A stretch of 13,201 nucleotides of DNA from Chloroflexota bacterium (GTDB taxonomy: Bacteria > Chloroflexota > Anaerolineae > Anaerolineales > UBA11858). The notes under the pieces were generated by a model, which made no database searches, was not told where the DNA came from, and worked only from the letters and a program-made list of their open reading frames with translations. Both the position numbers and the translations under genes were made by a program. The DNA lies in assembly GCA_003513015.1 (NCBI GenBank), contig DOTA01000016.1:459-13659 (forward strand). The letters are read 5' to 3'. How positions within the stretch are numbered: the stretch's first letter is position 1; the number at the start of each line of letters is the position of its first letter. Of this stretch, positions 4,847-12,640 are shown in pieces.

Positions 4847-7456
4847 ATGAAAAAAACTATTTTAGTACTCGCTTTGTTGGTGATTGCGGCCATGGCTTTG
4901 GCTGCCTGCCAACCAGCGGCTTCTGAGCCCGAAGTTGTCGTCGAGACCGTGGTGGTTGAAGGCGAAACCAAGACCGAAACCATTGTTGAAACCGTGGTGG
5001 TCGAGGGCGAAACCAAGACTGAGACCATTATTGAAACCGTGGTTGTTGAAGTCACCCCCGAACCGATCGTCCGCAGTGGTGGATGGTTGGATCGTGTGGT
5101 CTTCTCGGCTGATGGTTCAACAGACTCGGCTGTTGCTCGCTTGATCGCTGGTGACATCGATGTTTACGCTCAGTCAAGCTCCAATGGCGAAGCCTACAAA
5201 ACCGCAGTAGATGCTGGTTTGTCGACCGTGCAAGTTGCTACCTCTTACAATGACTTGACCTTCAACACCTACGGCCCGGTCTTCACAGAGAGCACCGGCG
5301 GTCTGAACCCCTTTGCTGTGCGTGAAGTTCGCGAAGCCATGAACTGGCTGCTGGATCGCGATTATATCGCTCAGGAAATCATGGCTGGCTTGGCCCGCCC
5401 CAAGTGGTTCTCCCTGATCTCCATCTTCCCCGATTACGCCAATAACGCTGCCAAGGCCAAACAACTGGAATCCCAGTATCCCTATGATCCCGAAAAGGCC
5501 AATACCGTTATTTCTGCACAGATGGAAGCCCTGGGCGCTACCAAGAATGCAGATGGTTTGTGGGAATACAATGGTGAGCCCGTTACCATCATCCTCTTGA
5601 TCCGTACCGAAGACGAGCGCCGCCAGATTGGTGACTATGTTGCTAATCAACTTGAGAGCATTGGCTTCACCACCGACCGCCAATACAAGACCTCATCCGA
5701 GGCTTCTGTGTTGTGGGTGCGTGGTAATGTGGCCGATGGCCTGTGGCACCTGTACACCGGTGGCTGGATTGGCAATGTAATCTCCCGCGATGATGCTGGT
5801 GATTTCCAATTCTTCCTTTCTAACAAATCTGCCTACGGTTTCACGACCTTGTGGCAAAACTACGAAGTTCCCCCCGAAGTTGACGAAGTATACGAAGCTC
5901 TGGCTAACTCCACCTTCACCACCGTTGCAGAACGCAGCGAACTGATGGCCAAGGCGATGGAATATGGCCTGTACTGGTCGAACCGCATCTGGTTGGTTGA
6001 CCGCGCTGGCTTCATGCCCTACTCGCCCAATGTTTCGGTTAGCTCCGATCTGGCTGCTGGCCTGACCGGCACCCTCTTGCCCTACACCCTGCGCTTTGTT
6101 GACCATGAAGGCGGCGAGATGAAATTCGTTCAGGCTGACATGTTCGTTGAGCCCTGGAACCCGCAAGCTGGTTCCAACTGGTTCTACGATGCCACCCCGC
6201 AACGCATGACCGCCGATGCTGGCGTGCTCTACGATCCCTTCACCGGTCTGACTCTGCCCCAGCGCGTTGATCACGCTGAACTGGTTGCCGAAGAAGGTTT
6301 GCCCATCGGCGTAACCTATGACTGGGTCTCCCTCGAATTTGCTCCTGAAATCGTTGTCCCCGATGACGCTTGGTCTGACTGGGATGCTGTGAACCAGGTC
6401 TTTATCACTGCTGGTGAGCGCTTCACTGAAACCACCACCGCCAAGATCAAGAGCACGGTTTACTACGAAGAAGATATGTTCTCTAAGATGACCTGGCACG
6501 ATGGCAGCCCCATGTCGGCGGCTGACTTTGTCATGGCTATGATCATGTACTTCGATCAGGGTAAAGCAGATAGCCCGATGTACGATGAAGCTCAGGCTGG
6601 AACCGTTGAATCCCGTTTGTCCGCCCTCAAAGGCATCCGCATTGTCTCTGAAGATCCGTTGGTCATTGAAACCTATACCGATGGCTATGTTCTGGATGCT
6701 GAACTCAGTATCTCAACCTGGTGGCCCAACTATGGCTATGGCGATGGTGCCTGGCACATGATGGCAATCGGTAACAAAGCTGAACTTTCTGGCGAATTGG
6801 CTTACTCCGCTGACAAGGCTGACCTGGGTGAGGTCGAGCAGACCAGCTTTATCGCTGGCCCCAGCCTGGAAATCCTCAAAGCTAAATTGGATGAAGCCAT
6901 TGCTGAAAACTTCATCCCCTTTGCGCCGACCATGGGCGCTTTCGTGACCGCAGATGATGCCGCGGCCCGCTATGCTAACTTGAAGGATTGGTACCAGGTT
7001 AATGGTCACTTCTGGGTAGGCGTTGGTCCTTACTTCCTGGAGAAAGTCTTCCCGATTGAAAAGACCTTGGTTCTTACTCGCTACCAGAACTATCCTGATC
7101 CCGCGAACAAATGGTCGGTCTTCTCCGAGCCGCGTATTGCTGCGGCCGAGGTTGATGGTGCTGCCCGCGTGACGATTGGTGCGGAAGCTACCTTTGATGT
7201 ATATGTAACCTTCAAGGATGAGGCTTACCCCGCAAGCGATATCTCTACGGTCAAATACCTGTTGTTTGATGCCACCGGCACTTTCGCAGGTGAGGGCCTG
7301 GCCGAATTGGCTGAAGACGGTCACTACGTGGTTACGTTGACCGCCGAACAAACCGGCGCTCTGACTGCTGGCTCCAATAAGTTGGAAGTTGTCGTCGTTT
7401 CCAAGGTTGTAAGTATCCCGACCTTCACGAGTTTCGAGTTTGTAACTTCTGAGTAA
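4847..7456 (+). CDS. Large solute-binding lipoprotein of the importer, family 5 with circularly permuted domain order
   Basis: This 869-residue protein should be the ligand-capturing subunit of the importer encoded just downstream. A signal peptide ends in LAAC (lipid Cys21); a repeated Val/Glu/Thr linker covers about 33-68. Residues ~79-415 carry what is normally the C-terminal half of SBP_bac_5: LDRVVF (81-86), AGDIDVY (101-107), VREAMNWLLDRDYI (161-174), YDPEKA (213-218), GDYVANQLESIGF (262-274). Residues ~425-770 carry what is normally the N-terminal half: MTWHDGSPMSAADFVMAM (548-565), GVGPYFLEKVFPIEKTLVL (725-743), TRYQNY (744-749). Residues ~772-869 look like an Ig-like beta domain. Family members are usually 500-600 residues. 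The start is ATG 4847 with GGAGGAG nine bases upstream. Codon use is regular and the frame unbroken. The ligand may be a peptide or an oligosaccharide; it cannot be told from sequence. Confidence 0.92.
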   Translation: MKKTILVLALLVIAAMALAACQPAASEPEVVVETVVVEGETKTETIVETVVVEGETKTETIIETVVVEVTPEPIVRSGGWLDRVVFSADGSTDSAVARLIAGDIDVYAQSSSNGEAYKTAVDAGLSTVQVATSYNDLTFNTYGPVFTESTGGLNPFAVREVREAMNWLLDRDYIAQEIMAGLARPKWFSLISIFPDYANNAAKAKQLESQYPYDPEKANTVISAQMEALGATKNADGLWEYNGEPVTIILLIRTEDERRQIGDYVANQLESIGFTTDRQYKTSSEASVLWVRGNVADGLWHLYTGGWIGNVISRDDAGDFQFFLSNKSAYGFTTLWQNYEVPPEVDEVYEALANSTFTTVAERSELMAKAMEYGLYWSNRIWLVDRAGFMPYSPNVSVSSDLAAGLTGTLLPYTLRFVDHEGGEMKFVQADMFVEPWNPQAGSNWFYDATPQRMTADAGVLYDPFTGLTLPQRVDHAELVAEEGLPIGVTYDWVSLEFAPEIVVPDDAWSDWDAVNQVFITAGERFTETTTAKIKSTVYYEEDMFSKMTWHDGSPMSAADFVMAMIMYFDQGKADSPMYDEAQAGTVESRLSALKGIRIVSEDPLVIETYTDGYVLDAELSISTWWPNYGYGDGAWHMMAIGNKAELSGELAYSADKADLGEVEQTSFIAGPSLEILKAKLDEAIAENFIPFAPTMGAFVTADDAAARYANLKDWYQVNGHFWVGVGPYFLEKVFPIEKTLVLTRYQNYPDPANKWSVFSEPRIAAAEVDGAARVTIGAEATFDVYVTFKDEAYPASDISTVKYLLFDATGTFAGEGLAELAEDGHYVVTLTAEQTGALTAGSNKLEVVVVSKVVSIPTFTSFEFVTSE
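4943..5050 (+). repeat. In-frame 45-bp tandem repeat encoding the lipoprotein linker
   Basis: Two 15-codon units (4943-4987 and 4988-5032) encode ETVVVEGETKTETI followed by V or I. A third, partial unit (5033-5050) encodes ETVVVE. The units differ mainly at third codon positions, so they are not a very recent duplication. They form an acidic, extended spacer between the lipid anchor and the binding domain. Confidence 0.85.
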
Positions 7457-7516
7457 ACGGATACACAAGAAGTTTATGTCCACAGATTTTTGTGACACAT
7501 GAACAGATCATAAATG

Positions 7517-7548
7517 ATAAGGGGCAAGGTGAATTCCTTGCCCCTTAT
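7517..7548 (+). terminator. Strong hairpin between the binding-protein and permease genes (partial terminator or mRNA 3' stabiliser)
   Basis: ATAAGGGGCAAGG (7517-7529) pairs perfectly with CCTTGCCCCTTAT (7536-7548) around a six-base loop. No run of T follows directly (TAGGTCAC comes next), so full termination is doubtful. Known importer operons often carry such a hairpin after the binding-protein gene to give more binding protein than permease. Confidence 0.6.
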
Positions 7549-7598
7549 TAGGTCACTTATATATTTTCTTAGGAAGTTAGTGTGGAAGTTATTGTTGC

Positions 7599-7615
7599 TT
7601 AGCGCCACGTGCTAA
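7599..7615 (+). promoter_or_regulatory. Small inverted repeat upstream of the permease genes
   Basis: TTAGCGC and GTGCTAA pair across three bases (one G-T pair). It lies 57 bases before the first permease start in an AT-rich stretch (7549-7672). It may be an operator or a weak RNA hairpin. No convincing promoter could be matched to it; TTGTTG at 7592-7597 has only a poor -10 partner. Confidence 0.25.
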
Positions 7616-7672
7616 ATAAACTTTCTAACAAATACAGCTATTATTTTATTTTGATAAATTCGGAGGTTTCTT

Positions 7673-8803
7673 ATGAGCACAGAAGTTCAACCGCTTGTAA
7701 ACGCTGAAGCAACCCCAAAAAAGAAATCATCTTCAGGCTCATTGAGAATATTGCAATACATCGGTTTCCGGTTAGTCTTACTATTCCTGACCGTAGTTGT
7801 GGGTGTTTATTTAACGATCCTGATTGCCAACATGGGTGGCTTTGTGGATCAAATTATGCGGGGGCAAATCCGAGAACGGATTACCTTACAAGTTCAGATG
7901 AATCGCACATATGACACCCTGACACCTGAGGCGAGAAGTAAGCTGACCTCTGAAATGATTGCCGTTGAAGAAGATCGGCTTGGGCTAAATCAGCCTTTTG
8001 CTATCCGTAGTTTTCGCTATTTGAAAAATGCGCTAACGTTGGATTTGGGGCGTTCTCTGAATATGACCAGTGACACGGGGTCCAAACAAGTTCGTTTGAT
8101 TATTCTGGAACGCCTGCCACCAACTCTGGTGCTTTTCGGCGCCTCGAATTTGTTGTTGTTCTTCTCGAGCCTATATATCGCCTTAGCGCTATCCAGAAAA
8201 TACGGCAGTTTTATGGATAAATTGTTAATTGGTCTCTCTCCCTTATCCTCTGTTCCGGCCTGGTTCTATGGCATCTTTTTAATCTTGATCTTTGCCGCGA
8301 TGTTGCGCTGGCTGCCCTTTGGTGGAATGGTAGATGCACCTCCGCCGGAAACCACAATTGGATACATCCTTAGTTTATTGAAGCATATGATCCTTCCTGT
8401 GTTTGCCTGGATGCTGAGTTCAATATTCTTGAATATTTACGGTTGGCGCACATTTTTCTTGATTTACTCTAGTGAAGATTACGTGGAAATGGCCAAGATG
8501 AAAGGCGTCACCGATCGAGAACTAGAGCGTAAATATATTTTGCGCCCCACATTGCCCAATATCATTACGGCATTTGCTTTTGTTTTGATCGGCCTTTGGG
8601 GTGGTGCCATCATCACCGAAACCGTTTTTAACTGGCCAGGTTTAGGACAGGCCTACTATCATGCTGTCGGGCTTTACGATACGCCCGTGGTGGTTGGGAT
8701 CACCGTCATCTACGCCTATTTGTACGCACTCACTTTCTTCTTCTTGGATTTTATCTACGCTTTAGTAGATCCTCGAGTGAAAGTGGGCAGTTCAGGAAAT
8801 TAA
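7673..8803 (+). CDS. ABC importer permease, DppB/OppB type
   Basis: A 376-residue inner-membrane subunit forming half of the translocation pore. A hydrophilic, Lys/Ser-rich N-terminus (1-28) is followed by TM1 (about 32-52, ending VGVYLTILIANMGG), then an outside loop with LGLNQPFAIRSFRYLKNALTLDLGRS, a version of the DppB loop that precedes the core domain. The core BPD_transp_1 domain runs from about 150 to 366. The ATPase-coupling EAA loop is visible at DYVEMAKMKGVTDRELERKY (269-288), followed by ETVFNWPGLGQ (316-326), and the C-terminus is the family-typical LVDPRVK. The start is ATG 7673 with GGAGG six bases upstream. It should pair with the next permease. Confidence 0.95.
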   Translation: MSTEVQPLVNAEATPKKKSSSGSLRILQYIGFRLVLLFLTVVVGVYLTILIANMGGFVDQIMRGQIRERITLQVQMNRTYDTLTPEARSKLTSEMIAVEEDRLGLNQPFAIRSFRYLKNALTLDLGRSLNMTSDTGSKQVRLIILERLPPTLVLFGASNLLLFFSSLYIALALSRKYGSFMDKLLIGLSPLSSVPAWFYGIFLILIFAAMLRWLPFGGMVDAPPPETTIGYILSLLKHMILPVFAWMLSSIFLNIYGWRTFFLIYSSEDYVEMAKMKGVTDRELERKYILRPTLPNIITAFAFVLIGLWGGAIITETVFNWPGLGQAYYHAVGLYDTPVVVGITVIYAYLYALTFFFLDFIYALVDPRVKVGSSGN

Positions 8804-8822
8804 TCTTAATTAGGAGTTTCGA

Positions 8823-10169
8823 ATGAAAGCACTAAAAAATGCATTTCGAGAGATACTTCGTTATCCAGCAGCAGTAGGTGGGTTGGTGATCTTGTTCCTG
8901 TTGATCGTTGCTGCGATATCGGCCATGATCTTCATTCCGTATGATGAGGCCATCTCCTTGTGGCGCGGTGACGAGGCCGTGGTTTACACCAACCCTAAAG
9001 CTGTACCCCCAGCCTGGATGAATTTCTTCACATCCGAGAAACTGCCCGTTACGCAGGTGATAAACAGTGTTGATAGTCCAAAAGTGGAACGGGTGGTTGA
9101 GCCACACTCGGATGGCACCACAGACATCACCCTCACTTATACATTTGATTTTGAGTATGATCGATTCTATCCTGAAATGGTTTTGTATTTTGATACCACT
9201 TTTGATACCAAACAACCGTTTGTTGCCATCCGGTGGGTTACACCCGATGGAACTGAAATCCGGGTTGCTGATATCGGAGTGGATCGATCCCTCTCTTATC
9301 GATTTGCGCAAGACGATAAGCTCACGCGCCGGTTAGGCGGTGAAGTTGCAGAAATTGGCCTTTTCAAAGTTCCCGATTCCGACCCACCCGTTCCTCAAAA
9401 GGGAACCTATCAAATGCGCCTGGAAGGGTTGACTTTTGAACCCGACTCAACCATCGAAGCTGAACTGGTGATGTATGGTATGGTGCATGGTTTGGCAGGC
9501 ACCGATCATCTGCGCCGTGATTTGCTCACCCCTTTGCTGTGGGGAATTCCGATAGCGCTCTCTTTCGGGCTGGTAGCCTCCTTGGGTATTTCAATCCTTG
9601 GCATGGCAATCGCCGCCGTTGGTGTTTGGTATGGCGGTTGGATTGACGAAGTCATCCAAAGAATTACAGAAGTCAATCTGGTATTGCCCTTTTTGCCCAT
9701 CCTGATCATGATTGGCACGTTTTACAATCGCAGCATTTGGCTGATGTTGGGTGTCACAATCTTACTGAGTATTTTTGGCGGGCAGGTTAAACAAAACCGG
9801 GCGATTTTCTTGCAGATCAAAGAAACCACCTATGTCGAAGCTGCCAAGGCTTATGGTGCCTCAGATATGCGCATCATCTTTTTGTATCTCATCCCACGCA
9901 TCATTCCTGTGATTATCCCCGCGCTGGTAGCTGGCATTCCCGGCTTTGTTTTCCTGGAAGCGGCTCTGGCCGTGCTCGGTCTGGGTGATCCGGTGCTTCC
10001 CACCTGGGGCAAAGTGATTAATGATGCATCCAATAATGGAGCATTATTCCGAGGCCTGTACTATTGGGTGCTCGAACCGGCTGCGTTATTGGCCCTAACC
10101 GGACTGGCATTTGCCATGCTCGGCTTTTCATTAGACCGTGTCTTCAACCCCAGATTGAGGGAGGCGTAA
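8823..10169 (+). CDS. ABC importer permease, DppC/OppC type, with large extracytoplasmic insert
   Basis: A 448-residue pore subunit, partner of the preceding permease. TM1 spans about 15-37. The hallmark segment GTDHLRRDLLTPLLWG (226-241; usual form GTDxxGRD) opens the core domain, with further helices to about 437 and the EAA loop near TTYVEAAKAYGASDMRIIFLY (335-355). The C-terminus FNPRLREA is family-typical. DppC proteins are usually near 300 residues; here about 185 residues separate TM1 from the hallmark segment, against a few dozen in ordinary members. That insert is rich in beta-like stretches (TDITLTYTFDFEYD, MVLYFDTTFD, AELVMYGMVHG) and must lie outside the membrane, where it could touch the binding protein. 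The arginine in place of glycine in GTDHLRRD is also unusual. AGGAG lies six bases before the ATG. Confidence 0.94.
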   Translation: MKALKNAFREILRYPAAVGGLVILFLLIVAAISAMIFIPYDEAISLWRGDEAVVYTNPKAVPPAWMNFFTSEKLPVTQVINSVDSPKVERVVEPHSDGTTDITLTYTFDFEYDRFYPEMVLYFDTTFDTKQPFVAIRWVTPDGTEIRVADIGVDRSLSYRFAQDDKLTRRLGGEVAEIGLFKVPDSDPPVPQKGTYQMRLEGLTFEPDSTIEAELVMYGMVHGLAGTDHLRRDLLTPLLWGIPIALSFGLVASLGISILGMAIAAVGVWYGGWIDEVIQRITEVNLVLPFLPILIMIGTFYNRSIWLMLGVTILLSIFGGQVKQNRAIFLQIKETTYVEAAKAYGASDMRIIFLYLIPRIIPVIIPALVAGIPGFVFLEAALAVLGLGDPVLPTWGKVINDASNNGALFRGLYYWVLEPAALLALTGLAFAMLGFSLDRVFNPRLREA

Positions 10170-10173
10170 TCCA

Positions 10174-11145
10174 ATGGCAACTGAAAACGGAAAAAGCTTG
10201 CTCGAAATTCGAGATCTTAATCTTCACTTTCAAACCACCCAAGGCGTTGTTCAGGCGGTAGACAAGGTTGATTTTGATCTTGGCTATAACGATGCCATCG
10301 TGATTTTAGGTGAATCTGGTTGTGGTAAAACCTCGTTAGCCAGAGCCATTTTGCGGCTGCTTCCCCGTAACGTTGACCGCTACGATGGGAAAGTTCGTTT
10401 AGGCGATATGGAATTAATGGGGATGGGAGATGAAGAATTCCGCAAGAAAGTCAGATGGGTACGTATGTCTATGGTGCCTCAGGCTGCCATGAATGCTTTG
10501 AACCCGGTTCTGAAAGTTGGTGATCAGGTCGCCGAACCACTCATGATTCACGCAGGAATCTCCAAAGAAAACGCCTTATCTCATGCCAGTGATATGTTCC
10601 GTCGTGTGGGTGTTCCCGTAGATTTCTTGAACCGTTATGCTTTTGAATTGAGCGGCGGTATGCGCCAGCGTGTGGCCATTGCCATGGCATTAGTGACTAC
10701 CCCCGAAGTCGTTCTCTTGGATGAACCTACCTCCGCCCTGGATGTGCTCACCCAAACCAATATTTTCAATCTCCTAAAACGCGTCAAACAAGAATTTGAT
10801 GTGAGCTTCATCTTGATTACGCATGACATCGCCACTTCCAGTGAACTTGCCGAACGCGTGGCGGTTATGTATGCCGGTCAAATTGTAGAAGTCAGCGATG
10901 CAGGAAATTTCTTTGAAGCACCTTTGCATCCCTACTCTCAAAAATTGATGGCCAGCGTTCCCAGATTGCGCGGTACGCAAGATCTTGAATTTATCCCTGG
11001 AAAACCGCCCAGTTTGATCGGCCTAAAAGCAGGCTGCCGGTTTGCCCCGCGTTGTTCTTTCCGCTTTGATAAATGTGACCAAGATCCGCCTATTACTTAC
11101 AAAGGCGACCGCCTGGTTCGCTGTTGGCTGCATGCTGAAGGGTAG
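10174..11145 (+). CDS. ABC importer ATPase, DppD/OppD type
   Basis: A 323-residue cytoplasmic ATPase, one of the two that power the importer. Walker A is GESGCGKT (46-53), the Q-loop Gln lies at about 103, the signature is LSGGM (159-163), Walker B is VVLLDE (179-184) with the D-loop SALD, and the switch His is 217. The C-terminal oligopeptide-importer domain starts at HPYSQKLM (252-259) and contains four cysteines (288, 294, 301, 317) in the pattern that binds an iron-sulfur cluster in characterised relatives. The start codon lies four bases after the permease stop, with GGGAGG inside the permease end as ribosome site. Confidence 0.95.
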   Translation: MATENGKSLLEIRDLNLHFQTTQGVVQAVDKVDFDLGYNDAIVILGESGCGKTSLARAILRLLPRNVDRYDGKVRLGDMELMGMGDEEFRKKVRWVRMSMVPQAAMNALNPVLKVGDQVAEPLMIHAGISKENALSHASDMFRRVGVPVDFLNRYAFELSGGMRQRVAIAMALVTTPEVVLLDEPTSALDVLTQTNIFNLLKRVKQEFDVSFILITHDIATSSELAERVAVMYAGQIVEVSDAGNFFEAPLHPYSQKLMASVPRLRGTQDLEFIPGKPPSLIGLKAGCRFAPRCSFRFDKCDQDPPITYKGDRLVRCWLHAEG

Positions 11146-11158
11146 GAGAGATAACGAG

Positions 11159-12220
11159 ATGGAAAATATTCAAAAAACGGATCAGAATCAGGTAAACACC
11201 ATGGATAATGCTTCGAAAAATAATGGTACCCCTCTATTGTCACTCAAAAACCTGCATGTCTGGTTTGAGTTGAAACGTTGGGGATTTGCACACGCCGGAT
11301 ATGTGCGCGCGGTAGATGATGTCAGTTTTGACCTCCATCGCGGCGATGCCATTGCCATTGTAGGTGAAAGTGGTTCCGGGAAAACCAGTTTGATGAAAAC
11401 AATCTTGGGTATTAACCGTCCCATTAAAGGTGATATTTTCTTTGATGGACAAAGTCTGAGTGAGCTAAATCCCAGGCAATTGCGTGAATTCCGTTCTAAA
11501 ATCGGCTTTGTGCAGCAAGACCCCTATGGCGCCTTGCCGCCTTTTATGAGCGTGCGCCGCATTTTATCTGAACCGCTGATCATCAATGGGATCAAAGACC
11601 CCGATGAACGCGAAGAGCGTATCCGCAAAGTGATGAGCGAGGTCAAACTCAACCCGGTTGATGATTTTATCGAAAAATTTCCTCACATGTTGAGTGGCGG
11701 CCAGCAGCAGCGCGTTGTGATTGCCCGAGCGATGATTTTGGGACCCAAATTGATCGTTGCAGACGAACCTGTTTCCATGCTGGATGCTTCGGTGCGCGTT
11801 GAAATTCTGAAACTATTGGAGAATTTACAGCACTCCCACGATCTTGCGGTAATTTATATTACCCACGACCTCTCTACGGTTCGCTATTTCTCCGAGCGAA
11901 TTTTCGTAATGTACGCCGGTCAATTGATCGAAAAATCCAGCGTCGATGGCATCTTGAGCAATCACCTCCACCCCTACACCGATGCCCTCCTCAAGGGAAC
12001 CTCCGAACCGGATGCCAACAATGCCAAAATCTTCAAAGAAGTGCCCCCCGGAGAACCCCCAAGTTTGGTCAACCCACCCAAAGGATGTCGCTTCCATCCT
12101 CGTTGTGCGAAGATGATCGATGGTTTATGCAATGTGGAAGATCCGCCGGAATTTGAACCCGCTGAACCGGGCCACCTAACCTTCTGCTGGCTGTATAAAC
12201 AAAACGGACATGAATCCTAA
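11159..12220 (+). CDS. ABC importer ATPase, DppF/OppF type
   Basis: A 353-residue second ATPase. Walker A is GESGSGKT (69-76), the Q-loop has QQ (119-120), the signature is LSGGQ (178-182), Walker B is LIVADE (198-203) and the switch His is 236. The C-terminal domain begins HPYTDALL (271-278) and has cysteines 310, 316, 324 and 343, again the putative iron-sulfur site. ATG 11159 is chosen because AGGAGA lies nine bases upstream and the gene begins just after the first ATPase ends. The frame is open further upstream to 11042, but that would overlap the previous gene by 104 bases. ATG 11200 is a possible shorter start. The first ~22 residues are Asn/Gln-rich and lie before the ATPase fold. Confidence 0.94.
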   Translation: MENIQKTDQNQVNTMDNASKNNGTPLLSLKNLHVWFELKRWGFAHAGYVRAVDDVSFDLHRGDAIAIVGESGSGKTSLMKTILGINRPIKGDIFFDGQSLSELNPRQLREFRSKIGFVQQDPYGALPPFMSVRRILSEPLIINGIKDPDEREERIRKVMSEVKLNPVDDFIEKFPHMLSGGQQQRVVIARAMILGPKLIVADEPVSMLDASVRVEILKLLENLQHSHDLAVIYITHDLSTVRYFSERIFVMYAGQLIEKSSVDGILSNHLHPYTDALLKGTSEPDANNAKIFKEVPPGEPPSLVNPPKGCRFHPRCAKMIDGLCNVEDPPEFEPAEPGHLTFCWLYKQNGHES

Positions 12221-12401
12221 AGTAATGATTGTCACCGGGTTTTTCCTGGTTTTGTTTGGCTTTTTAGGGCCGTTCCTCATGGTACTGGGGATTATCGAGT
12301 CGACTTTACTGTTGAATTTCCTTTCCTATGGCGCTTCCATCAGTGGTTTATTCCTGGGTCTGATCGGAGTAGCCTGGTATAGCCGAACGAATCGGAGCTA
12401 A
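12210..12401 (+). CDS. Small two-helix membrane protein at the end of the importer operon
   Basis: A 63-residue protein that I cannot name. It has two hydrophobic segments, about residues 5-29 and 33-56, joined by a short Ser/Asn turn, and a basic tail (SRTNRS). Its ATG overlaps the stop of the second ATPase by 11 bases, so it is probably translated by coupling; no good ribosome site is seen. The terminator follows 19 bases after its stop, placing it in the operon. It may be an accessory or stability factor of the importer, or an unrelated passenger. Confidence 0.75.
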   Translation: MNPKVMIVTGFFLVLFGFLGPFLMVLGIIESTLLLNFLSYGASISGLFLGLIGVAWYSRTNRS

Positions 12402-12420
12402 AATCACGATCAAATACTTG

Positions 12421-12465
12421 AACCCTACCAACGGTATGCAATGCTGTTTGGTAGGGTTTTGTTTA
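12421..12465 (+). terminator. Rho-independent terminator of the importer operon
   Basis: AACCCTACCAA (12421-12431) pairs perfectly with TTGGTAGGGTT (12448-12458), followed by TTGTTT. The 16-base loop is larger than usual. It lies shortly after the last operon gene. Confidence 0.85.
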
Positions 12466-12507
12466 TGAGTTGATCGCATCTTTCCGGCTCGGCATTTAAC
12501 TTTCAAT

Positions 12508-12629
12508 AAATTCAGTAGATCACGATTTTGCTAAATTTAGCGCACTGAACTTGTTGAAATGTGCCGAAAATGCCTCCATCAACGTTGTTCAGGATGCTGA
12601 TTAGCCTGAATCCGCGATCTACTGAAATT
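12508..12629. repeat. 122-bp imperfect palindrome, MITE-like or structured leader
   Basis: Arms 12508-12550 and 12587-12629 are equal in length (43 bases) and match as inverted repeats at 28 positions. The outer ends are best conserved: TTCAGTAGATC (12511-12521) against GATCTACTGAA (12616-12626). The inner arm ends match as CTGAAC/GTTCAG. Inside lie a 12-bp palindrome GCTAAATTTAGC (12530-12541) and a GTTGA/TCAAC pair. No clear target-site duplication and no ORF are seen. It ends 12 bases before the next gene's ATG, so it could be a mobile repeat or an RNA structure in that gene's leader. Bases 12466-12507 show nothing I can support. Confidence 0.55.
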
Positions 12630-12640
12630 GGGCTTGGATA

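Noticed and set aside
4943..5050. Tandem repeat as a CRISPR array or mobile repeat
   Set aside because: The repeat is in frame, lacks spacers, varies at third codon positions and encodes a linker.
11042..11158. Upstream extension of the second ATPase to 11042
   Set aside because: It would overlap the first ATPase gene by 104 bases, and the extra residues have no similarity to ATPase N-termini; a ribosome site points to ATG 11159.
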